64,000 nucleotides of DNA, taken from positions 7,805,013-7,869,012 of the forward strand of contig CM067307.1 of assembly GCA_034231615.1 (NCBI GenBank), given 5' to 3'. The DNA is from Meghimatium bilineatum. Its lineage: Eukaryota > Mollusca > Gastropoda > Stylommatophora > Philomycidae. Shown here piece by piece: positions 11,591 through 20,799 of this stretch (position 1 is the stretch's first letter; each line of letters begins with the position of its first letter). Under the pieces are notes generated by a model that did no database searches, had not been told where the DNA came from, and saw nothing but the letters and a program-made list of their open reading frames with translations. A program made the translations under genes and the position numbers.

Positions 11591-12084
11591 TATTATTTTG
11601 TTTCAGAGATTTTAAAATCATTGCTACAATCTCCATTCTGTACAGTGACCATGTTTTTCATCCTCTTAACAGAAAGAATCCCTCGATGTATTTAGCATGT
11701 TTCAATATTAACGATATTGTTAAAAAATAACAAACTCAAGCATACTAGTCCCATACAACTTTCAAAACATACTTAAGCTGCCTACACAATTTAAACAGCT
11801 CTTATTTAATTAAAACATTGTTCAAAATTTTTATGTTTTCATTAGATTTTCTTGTACAAAACCAAACAGCATCAATAAACAACTAACAAAGCAAAGTACA
11901 GTACTAAGAATTGTTTAAAACAACATATCTGCGATACATTGTATCAATATACGGTGGAGGCCACACAACAAAGCTAAAACCAGTTCATGAAATATAGACT
12001 GTCTCTCACACATCACAAGCGTGGTATGTTTTTGTAACCATTGAATCAAATATCTTATTTATATACACAACTAAGACTCAATGG

Positions 12085-12175
12085 TCTAAACCACAGGTAC
12101 CAAAAATATGGGTCACGACCCCAAAAGGGGTCACAAAGAATTTTTGGAAATTGCTGGCTGAAGCATAAAAACTTT
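12085..12175 (+). mobile_element. hAT-like terminal sequence
   Basis: ATGGGTCACGACCCCAAAAG followed by GGGTCAC matches the palindromic subterminal sequence (GGGTCGCGACCCC type) of many hAT elements. The other end was not found. Confidence 0.4.
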
Positions 12176-12344
12176 ACTTACAAATTTTGAAGGTTGCCGA
12201 ATTGTCATTATACATCCTTGGTGACCAACTTTGACAAAATCGTAATAATTCCGAAATATTTCCATATCAATAGTATTTCTAAGAATATCTCATCAGGAAT
12301 AGTACATCATTCCAAAATGACAGCACCCACAAAATAGTTTCTGA

Positions 12345-12482
12345 ACATGGCTTATGAGTTCTATTATTGAGAAATCTGATATTCTGGCTGAACATGGCTT
12401 ATGAGTTCTATTATTGAGAAATCTGGTATTCTGGCTGAACATGGCTTATGAGTTCTATTATTGAGAAATCTGGTATTCTGAG
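12345..12482. repeat. Tandem repeat, 47 bp x 3
   Basis: Three nearly identical copies of the unit beginning GAACATGGCTTATGAGTTCT. Confidence 0.85.
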
Positions 12483-13029
12483 ATCTTATGATATTTAGAA
12501 AGTAATGTAAGTAAAATAAAAGTAAAGTTAACCCATAGCATTTATTAATGTCATAAGAGTGTGAGATGTTAGTGATCTCACAATTAAATGGCTCTGCTAT
12601 ATGAGGGTACTAGCCATCTCCTCTCCTTCGCTGTCTTTACTTCCATGATTAATCTAGTACCAAATTAAGGCTGGGTCGACCTGGAAGCCGTTGCGATCTG
12701 AACAAATTTCCACTTCAAGTGGGGAATAAAATAGGGATCACTCATTTGCGAAACCAGTGCTCTACATGCCCCTCCCCCCCATCAAAAGTAAGGTTAATCC
12801 ATGTTAATATTATAATAAATAGGATTTTGCTCTTGAAATAACTTTGGGGGCCTTCAAATTCAATAAGAAATTTCAAACAAGTATTTTGATACATAGAACA
12901 TTTCATAGCTCTGCGATTTAAATTTTATAGAGATATTTAAAAATTGTGCTGCCAATGTCTCAAATTTGTGATTCCTCTTAGTCATGAAAGATAAGTACAA
13001 ATTGGTCAGCAGTGTTAAACTAAAAATAT

Positions 13030-13360
13030 AATATTCACCTGTAGGGCTCTGAACTAAAATGACACAATTTTTTCTCCTGTGCCTGGATTCTTTTTTGTGT
13101 GAAAAACTTCCATTATTTATGGTGAGTGTTTGGTAAACGCAATAAATATTTTTGTTTATAAAGATATCAAAATAATTTTTTCACATGTAAATAAAGTAGT
13201 GGATAATGAATATAATCATGTTTTTGTTGTTGTTTTTCTGTGATATGACAGTTGTGAGCAAGTGGTGTAGTTGAAAATTGGGGGGGGGGGGGAATATACA
13301 ACAATTAAAAAAATCGCAAATGTAATTTCTTGATGACCCTAATACTTGAGTAATGCGTGG
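13030..13360 (+). mobile_element. piggyBac-related non-autonomous end sequence
   Basis: About 320 bp colinear with the reverse complement of 39459-39754, for example AAAGATATCAAAATAATTTT, GATATGACAGTTGTGAGCAA and a GACCCTAATAC end. That second copy terminates in CTAAAGG-TTAA, so both belong to the piggyBac-type terminal family. The copy here has lost the exact terminus and gained a G run (13280-13293). Confidence 0.6.
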
Positions 13361-13799
13361 AAACATTGAAAAAATCCTCCAAAATACATCCTCCTCATAT
13401 ATACCTGTTGTATATATGTTGTTTTATATCCAAACTAATATAATATGGACTGAACAAAATTCAATGAATAAACAAACTTTCTAAATGATTCTTATAATAT
13501 AACAACAACTAAAACACGTAGATGTTATTTACCATACGATCATGAACCATGCCACACTTTAGTACATGGTGTCGGTAATTCACAATTGCATAACAACTGC
13601 GATTCCAGTTCTCTGTTGAATAGCGATCAGTCTTCAAACACAGTGGTTGGCTAATATAGCACGCCAAGCCATTGTTTTCTGTCCCATCATGCTGATCTAT
13701 AAGTATTCTATGCGTTACCCTCAGAGCTAACAAATCAGTACTTACAGTTACAAAGGACTAAACAACTATTTTTAAAACTCTTTAGTGCATATTAAAAAA

Positions 13800-13970
13800 A
13801 ATACAGACAGCACGCCACAGATGGCCATGACACATAGACATCACTGCTAAAAAGCCATAGGCAGACCATGTAAAAGATGGACCACAGAAATCAAAGAAGC
13901 CACAGGAACAAGATTACAAATAGCACGCAAGAAGGCCATCTCTAGAGAACTCCTCTACCCCTGATGATGA
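13800..13970 (+). pseudogene. Non-LTR RT C-terminal fragment
   Basis: Across shifted frames the sequence reads GRPCKRWTTEIKEATGT and ISRELLYP, related to the tails at 29845-30095 and, reversed, 24254-24466. Confidence 0.45.
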
Positions 13971-14544
13971 AAGACAAAAAAAAACCACAGTGTATAGATA
14001 GAAACACCTACTTAAAAACAAATTAAATCTGTTGCCCAAATACCACACCCATAGTCTGTATACTAAAGAAAACCCTGTTCTATGACCTATATTATAGGAC
14101 TTTCCTAAAAAATTATGTCATATTGGGAAAGCTGTGGTCATCAGAGTAAGAATGACCATTTTTATTGTTTGTTCTCCGCTTGACATATTTTTCCTTATAC
14201 TCTTTATGTCCACTGAGCCGCTAGCATCTACAATTTGGAGACCTACTATGCCGAAAAGCAGCTCAAATCTACATTTTAATATGAATTTACTATCGTTTTT
14301 GGCATAGCAGGAAAACCTTACAGAGTTAATAAAGACTATGTTCGAAGCATAAATTGGGTCTGTTTGTGAACTCCTAACTTCATTTTTTTAAGTGCTTGTT
14401 CAGTGAGACTAAAACTTCATATTTATTCTTGTCTAGACAAAACAATTTACTGGTACTTAACTTTAAACATCCAACAAATAAGATACCATTAAAATTGTTA
14501 CCATGCTGGTATTGACACTCCGTGTTCTACGTCGTGCCACATGG

Positions 14545-15122
14545 CACTATGTTTTCTTTGAAGAGAAGTGCAGCAGCTCAACAGCAGAGAGTAGATAGAA
14601 AGTCACAGATAGATACAAAACAATCTACAGTGATCATTCCATGCCTGAACTGCCCAAGGATATTTGCAGCCAGAATAGGGCTTATTAGCCATCTACGAGC
14701 TCATAATCAAGTCACTGTTATGTGACGTATTCTCTCCAGAACATTGTCTTCCTAATGAACTCCCTGAACCCTCCTCTGTCTTGGGACATGCAGCTTACAT
14801 TTTCCAATGACGCATTAATGTTATTTTTTAATGTTGTCAGTCAATCATCTTCTTGGTCTGCCTTTCCTCCTCCATCCAGGTGCTCTGTCCTCCATTATTT
14901 GTCTTTCTAAACTGTTGTGTCTCTTTATATGACCAAACAGGTGTAGTTTTCTTTTTGCTATAGCGTTTAGTAAACCAACACTCTGGAATCTTCAATGTGT
15001 TTATATCTGAGTTTCTCTGTTTTTCCGTTCCATGATATTCTAAATCATAATCAAGTACATAACTCAAACTGAATTTTAAAAGTGGATGTAACAAATAATG
15101 ATGACTTGTGATGGACGAACAA
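14545..15122 (+). pseudogene. Zinc-finger tail of a non-LTR element, split by an insertion
   Basis: Encodes KRSAAAQQQRVDRKSQ, then the C2H2-type motif CLNCPRIFAARIGLISHLRAH-like (14640-14705), the C-terminal finger of an invertebrate endonuclease-reverse transcriptase family. The rest of the 3' tail (AAAAGTGGATGTAACAAATA, ending GATGGACGAAC) lies at 15046-15122. Between them sits the insertion at 14713-15044. Confidence 0.65.
14713..15044 (-). mobile_element. 5'-truncated non-LTR insertion with 12-bp target-site duplication
   Basis: 332 bp bounded by the direct repeat TCATAATCAAGT (14701-14712 and 15045-15056). On the minus strand it is related to the RT tail at 22675-22938 (LFGQIKRHNCLERQIMEGRV there). 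The duplication and the restored tail on both sides prove insertion into the older zinc-finger element. Confidence 0.8.
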
Positions 15123-15232
15123 CATTTGTCAACAGCTGATGAGATATTCTTGTATGAAGCTGCACAAAATGCCACCAGAAAAAGTGATATGATGATAACA
15201 TACAAAAATGAAGACTAGTGGTATTGATGGGA

Positions 15233-15385
15233 GATCTTCTTCAACGTTCATTCTCAAACTCCCGCTGGATCTCCTTGGAGCAGGATCATGATCCTACTAG
15301 ATTTCCAGCAGGATGTAGTCCAGAGAATGGAAGTGCATTGTCGCTGTTTTATTTGCACCAATGGTCCAACACATCCATCTTCGGT
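15233..15385 (-). mobile_element. SINE-B copy
   Basis: Reverse-oriented SINE-B from CTTCTTCAACGTTCATTCTC to CACATCCATCTTCGGTGG. The flanks GATGGGAGAT and GATGGAGAT look like an imperfect target-site duplication. Confidence 0.75.
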
Positions 15386-15489
15386 GGGGATGGAGATATA
15401 AAAAAGGATTGTTCAAAAAAATATTGAAGTGGAAAATTCAGAAGATAAAAACATCTTGGACTCAAAAGAGGAACAAATAATAGTGACAC

Positions 15490-15690
15490 TCTTACCTGCA
15501 AAGCATGTTGTAAGAGGCAACTAAGGGGTTTTGGGGTGAAGATGGTTGTCCCATCCCACACACTGCCAAGTCCAGAAATCATGCTAAGTCAGATGTATCA
15601 GGTCAAAATGTGAAAATATCATAGCTAAGCTGTAAACCATGACACAACGCATTCCGTTCTCTGGACTACATTCTGTTAATTAGCAGTTGG
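15490..15690 (+). mobile_element. SINE-A copy, diverged
   Basis: Contains GGTTGTCCCATCCCACACAC and AGCTAAGCTGTAAACCATGA in SINE-A order. The 3' tail is degraded. Confidence 0.65.
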
Positions 15691-15699
15691 AGAATATAC

Positions 15700-16584
15700 A
15701 CAGGAAGAAAAGGGGATGTCCGAAATAATTTTCTACAGCCATAGGAACATTATGGTTCAGCCAATGCTTATTTAGAGAGCTGCAGAAGATTTGAGTACAC
15801 TAGAGAGACATAATGTGACTTTCCCACTAACTTAACTTGAGGGTTGCAGCAATGCATGCATGGTGCCATACCTGTTTGAGGACCAATGTTAAATCTGAGC
15901 TATGCAGATTTGTCAGTACCTTAAGAGTTCCTTATTCCAAAATCATAATCACAAGTGACAAATTTCAATCAATATTTCCTTGCCTATAATTATCAATCAG
16001 GGTATAGAGATGTTTATTTAGTTAAAGACTTTTTTGGGAGGGTTGTATGGGTAGACCTGCATTTGTTATTTGTTAATGTCCTCTAGTATTTTCTCATTTC
16101 GTATATACTGCATCTCTATTGGCCGCAGATAGACTTAAGAAACTTACTGTAGCAATTTTGCATCACTGTCCGCACCTGTTCTCAAGCGATGGTGTCATTT
16201 CTTGATCTTCCCAGAGCATGACACATGGGACCCTATTTCTTGGTGGCTGGGTGAACCATAGAGTAATGTTTATCTCAAACTACAAATAATGAGTGACTTG
16301 AAATCTGGGTCTGCTGGTCAGTGGGCAAATGACATAACATTACACTAACACAGTTTTCAAATAGATCCATAAATAATTCATATATTTTCTATTGTCAGAA
16401 GGGGTCTCTCATTACCTACAAAGTTTACAAGACCTTGTATAAGAACAATAATCAAACTTAACTAGTAAAGTTTACTTACAGCAGCTGCCAAACTGTAGGT
16501 AACATTTTTTATCTGAATTACTAACTATCACAAGTTTCTTCTCAAGTTCTCCAGTTTACTGGTTAAAAATAGTTTTAAAATTGA
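15700..16584. other. Intergenic sequence, nothing recognised
   Basis: No supported gene, array or element termini. Confidence 0.4.
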
Positions 16585-16815
16585 ATGGCACATTGTATGA
16601 TACAATGGTTTGGTCATCTGGAAAGAATGCTGTATGATTCATTAGTTTATAAAGCATATACGAAGAGAGGAGAAGCAGAAAGAAGAGCCAAGGTTAGACC
16701 TAGTGTACGTTGGATCGACATCAAAGAGACATTACAAGAACACCAAATAACATTATCTGAAGCTGCCAGAAAAGCGAGATCAAGAACATTGTATCTCCCT
16801 CAACACCCATGAAGG
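16585..16815 (+). pseudogene. Non-LTR RT C-terminal fragment
   Basis: Open 75-residue frame with WFGHLERM, VRWIDIKETLQEHQ and ARKARSRTLYLPQHP, the conserved tail of an endonuclease-reverse transcriptase. No RT catalytic domain precedes it, so this is a 5'-truncated copy. Confidence 0.65.
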
Positions 16816-16959
16816 GTAAAAGAGGAAGGAAAGAAGAAGAATGGGATGTTTGTTACTTGAAACCTCCCACAAATTCTCCTCAGTCTTGTGAAAAATGCTA
16901 TTATTTCATTGCTTGTGGTATTGCTAAAGTGTATGATGTATTTGATTTGTACTGCCCAA

Positions 16960-17355
16960 GTGTGGATGTGTGATGTTTTATTTTATTGGCGTCACCTTGA
17001 ACTTTGTATTGTTTACATGACAATAGTGTATCTAGTGCCTCTGTGGTGATAACATTGTTTTTACTGTTTTCAGTTTGTTTTATATATTCTTGAGAAAGAC
17101 CTAATGATTTGAAATGTTGAAAATGTCTGTGTATTGTAATTTGTATGTTTTCTTGTTTACAACTCACAATCCCTTAGTCTTAGTATGATAGTTCATCTGT
17201 TGTGTTCAAGTGAAACAACAAAAACCTGTGTTCTACATAAGTAATACAGTTGTCCCGTTTCACTGCAGTATTGCCTTATATTAAGTGTGTGTATGATGTT
17301 TCATTTTATTTCTACTTCCCAAGTGTGTGATGTTTTATTTTATTTCTGTGAGAGA
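16960..17355. repeat. Diverged outlying copies of the 36-bp minisatellite unit
   Basis: GTGTGATGTTTTATTTTATT occurs at about 16967-16986 and 17326-17345, and a variant ends near 17315. These resemble units of the large array at 18236-19557 but are isolated. Confidence 0.5.
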
Positions 17356-18050
17356 GTGCTATTATTGCCTGGGAAGCACTCTCTCACAAGATTTAAACAT
17401 TGACACTGAGGTAAACAACAGAATAGCAAAAGCTAGTACCACATTTGGAAGACTGCAAAAAAATGTATGGGAAAAAAGGGGAATAACAACTACTATGAAA
17501 CTCAGTAAGTAATGGTGGATACACTCAAGGAGAGAACTGAGCAAATATGGACGTGTCCAGTTTGCAGTGATGATGATCCGACGACCGACTAACTAACCAA
17601 ACTCAGTTTTAGGCAGCAGTAATATCATCTTTCCTTTATGCATGTGAAACATGGATTTGCCAGACATGCTAGAAGACTCAACCACTTCCACCTAAGCTGC
17701 CTTCGTAAGATACTCAACATACATTGGTGAGATAAAATACCAGACAGTGAAGTACTGATGAAATCTAAGTCTGTAAGCATACATACAATATTGATCAAGG
17801 TGCAGAGACTGTGGGCAGGACACATGGTCCGCATGAAAAATCCTCGTCTACCAAAGAAGTTATTATAAGGAGAACTCCAGACTGACTCCACAAGGCAGGA
17901 GGACAGAAGAAGAATTTTAAAGACACTCTTAAGACATCACTGACACACTTCAAAATAAAATGAGAGAATCTTGTACAAAGCAGATCTGACTGCCGTCACA
18001 GAATCAAGAGTGGTGCAACAGCTGTAGACTGTAGAGAACCTCAGACAAAT
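17345..18050 (+). pseudogene. Non-LTR RT thumb/C-terminal region, interrupted
   Basis: Reads through several frames as LGSTLSQDLNIDTEVNNRIA, KASTTFGRLQKNVWEKRGIT, then after an insertion AAVISSFLYACETW (about 17610-17652), LRKILNIHW and LWAGHMVRM. The block is typical of the region after the YxDD motif of invertebrate endonuclease-reverse transcriptases. It is closely related to 53460-53700. Confidence 0.7.
17506..17598 (+). mobile_element. 93-bp retrotransposed tail with 8-bp target-site duplication
   Basis: Flanked by the direct repeat AAACTCAG (17498-17505 and 17599-17606). Removing it restores the RT reading order on both sides. The insert matches the 3' end of the family at 52800-52940 (reverse) and ends in ACTAACTAACC, a short-repeat tail. 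Confidence 0.8.
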
Positions 18051-18235
18051 GATGTGCTACAAAAACATGCTAAAAGAAAGGCAAGAGCTGCTCAATGACC
18101 CACATATCCTCCCACACATGCACAGTGTGGTGGACAATTCCAATCGTCCACAGGACTCATTAATCAGTCGGGCACACCGCAGACATCATCATCTCAATTG
18201 AGCTGAATGGTCATCAACTTCGATGGATAAACAGA

Positions 18236-19557
18236 ATTTTATTTCTACTGCCAAGTGTAAGTGAAGTTTTATTTTATTTCTGCTGTCCAAGTGTGAGTGA
18301 AGTTTTATTTTATTTCTACTGCCTAAGTGTGAGTGAAGTTTTATTTTATTTCTGCTGCCTAAGTGTGAGTGATGTTTTATTTTATTTCTACTGTCCAAGT
18401 GTGAGTGAAGTTTTATTTTATTTCTGCTGTCCAAGTGTGAGTGAAGTTTTATTTTATTTCTGCTGTCCAAGTGTGAGTGCAATGTTTTATTTTATTTCTA
18501 CTGCCCAAGTGTGAGTGAAGTTTTATTTTATTTCTACTGCCTAAGTGTAAGTGATGTTTTATTTTATTTCTGCTGTCTAAGTGTGAGTGAAGTTTTATTT
18601 TATTTCTGCTGTCCAAGTGTGAGTGCAATGTTTTATTTTATTTCTGCTGTCTAGGTGTAAGTGAAGTTTTATTTTATTTCTGCTGTCCAAGTGTAAGTGA
18701 AGTTTTATTTTATTTCTGCTGTCCAAGTGTAAGTGAAGTTTTATTTTATTTCTGCTGTCTAAGTGTGAGTGAAGTTTTATTTTATTTCTACTGTCCAAGT
18801 GTAAGTGAAGTTTTATTTTATTTCTGCTGTCCAAGTGTAAGTGAAGTTTTATTTTATTTCTGCTGTCCAAGTGTAAGTGAAGTTTTATTTTATTTCTGCT
18901 GTCCAAGTGTGAGTGAAGTTTTATTTTATTTCTGCTGTCCAAGTGTGAGTGAAGTTTTATTTTATTTCTGCTGTCCAAGTGTAAGTGAAGTTTTATTTTA
19001 TTTCTGCTGTCCAAGTGTAAGTGAAGTTTTATTTTATTTCTGCTGTCCAAGTGTGAGTGAAGTTTTATTTTATTTCTACTGCCCAAGTGTGAGTGAAGTT
19101 TTATTTTATTTCTACTGCCTAAGTGTGAGTGAAGTTTTATTTTATTTCTGCTGTCCAAAGTGTGAGTGAAGTTTTATTTTATTTCTACTGCCTAAGTGTA
19201 AGTGATGTTTTATTTTATTTCTACTGCCTAAGTGTGAGTGATGTTTTATTTTATTTCTGCTGTCCAAGTGTAAGTGATGTTTTATTTTATTTCTACTGCC
19301 TAAGTGTGAGTGAAGTTTTATTTTATTTCTGCTGTCCAAGTGTGAGTGAAGTTTTATTTTATTTCTACTGCCTAAGTGTGAGTGATGTTTTATTTTATTT
19401 CTGCTGTCTAAGTGTGAGTGATGTTTTATTTTATTTCTACTGCCTAAGTGTGAGTGATGTTTTATCTTATTTCTACTGCCTAAGTGTGAGTGAAGTTTTA
19501 TTTTATTTCTGCTGTCCAAGTGTGAGTGCAATGTTTTATTTTATTTATACTGCCTAA
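18236..19557. repeat. Minisatellite, 36 bp x about 37
   Basis: Head-to-tail copies of a 36-bp unit, for example AAGTGTGAGTGAAGTTTTAT followed by TTTATTTCTGCTGTCC. Variation is concentrated at a few positions (GTGAGT or GTAAGT, GAAGT or GATGT, GCTGTCC or ACTGCCT), and three copies carry a small insertion giving GTGCAATG. Because 36 is a multiple of three and two frames lack stops, long repetitive frames appear on both strands; they are not genes. Confidence 0.95.
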
Positions 19558-19680
19558 GGATGTGTCATGTATTTTTTAATTCTGCTGCCAAAGTCTGTGT
19601 GGGATACTGCTGCACTGGACTGCCCTCCTTCGGAGGCTAAACATTAATCCATAAACCCCCTTAACATAGCCATGCCTTTC

Positions 19681-19812
19681 AGACAACAAATCATACACAA
19701 GTTTCGGTGTTACCTTGTTTACTCAACTGAGGAGGACCTGTGTGTTTGTCAGAAAGGCTATGGGCTGTCAAGAGCTACTTGCTAAAAGCTAAAGGGATTA
19801 TTTCATCATCAT
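19681..19812 (+). repeat. Dispersed repeat, uninterrupted copy
   Basis: Matches 7538-7600 plus 7937-8044 (shared GTCAGAAAGGCTATGGG and GTCAAGAGCTAC), but without the MITE that splits the other copy. Confidence 0.65.
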
Positions 19813-20096
19813 TAATACGGGTTCTGCTGAGTACAAGAAGTCACTGAAGGTAAGAGGAAATATTAACTTTGAAATATGCAATAAAAAAAGGTACAGTGAC
19901 ATTTAAAAATGTAAGACTGAAACTAGGATAAACGATGAACTTAAATTTATTTAGATATTGATCACATAATCAGATGTCTATGGGATGTGTCTGAACAAGC
20001 ATGACAGGTGAACAGATAACTTTATTTTTATTTTATTACATTGGGTTGTTCATGTACACATTCCTATTTTTTTTAAATATTTTTCACTTGCAGACA

Positions 20097-20102
20097 TTTA
20101 TT
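20097..20102 (-). promoter_or_regulatory. Candidate polyadenylation signal of PRPF38B
   Basis: AATAAA on the minus strand, the first such hexamer after the PRPF38B stop codon, which would give a 3' UTR of about 400 nt. A second AATAAA lies at 20021-20026. Confidence 0.45.
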
Positions 20103-20498
20103 ATTGTTATCACAAAAAATTAATTCCTGAACATTTTATACATAAACTATCTTGAGGTTCTGAAGAATATTTATAAAGGGGGTCATCTGTAACAAAAATG
20201 TTAAAAACTGCTGATAGAAGCCATTTATACCATTAAAAATCAATAATTCTCTCAAGAATTAGATGGAGTGGTGGACTGTTACACAGTATTAATGAGATAA
20301 GGCCAAATGGTATCTCAGATAATCCAGAATTGTCAAAAAACTGTACCAAAAAACATATATCTCTCCTCAGCAATAATGGCAACTGCTGTTAAGACAAAAT
20401 GTAACCAAACTTTAAGATTGTCATTTTCACAATTTCTTTTCTACATAAGCAAGTCCATGTTCACACAAGTAGCACCTATACCAAAGAAACATAATAAT

Positions 20499-20799
20499 TC
20501 AGTGATGCTTTCTTTCTTTGTCCTTTCCTTTATGTTTGCGACTCTTTTTGTCTTCTTTCCTGTGTACTTTATCATGATGACGAGATGAATGATCTTTTCT
20601 TTCAGAGCTGTGAGACCTACGTCTGTCTCTGGATTCTGACTTTGATCTTGACCTCTTCCTCTCCCTGGAGCGTGATCTTGATTTTCTTCTTTCTGGCGAG
20701 ACAGATTTGTGCTTGTCGTGTCTGCTGCGTTTATGATCATCTTTCTCCCGACGCTGTCGTTCTCTCTCTTTTTCCAGTTCTCTTGAAAAGTCATTTGAT
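20499..20799 (-). CDS. PRPF38B: PRPF38B coding exon 8, terminal
   Basis: Residues 276-375 and the stop. It starts SNDFSRELEKERERQR and continues with RS dipeptides (RRKSRSRSRERKRSRSKS) and a Lys/His-rich end. Acceptor TTGTGCAG. Confidence 0.92.

Noticed and set aside
18189-19557. Long repetitive frames on both strands (up to 187 codons) across the 36-bp array
   Set aside because: They arise because the unit length is a multiple of three and lacks stops in some frames; there is no start context, splice support or non-repetitive sequence.
18236-19557. CRISPR-like array of regular repeats
   Set aside because: Units are contiguous, with no unique spacers, in a eukaryotic context.
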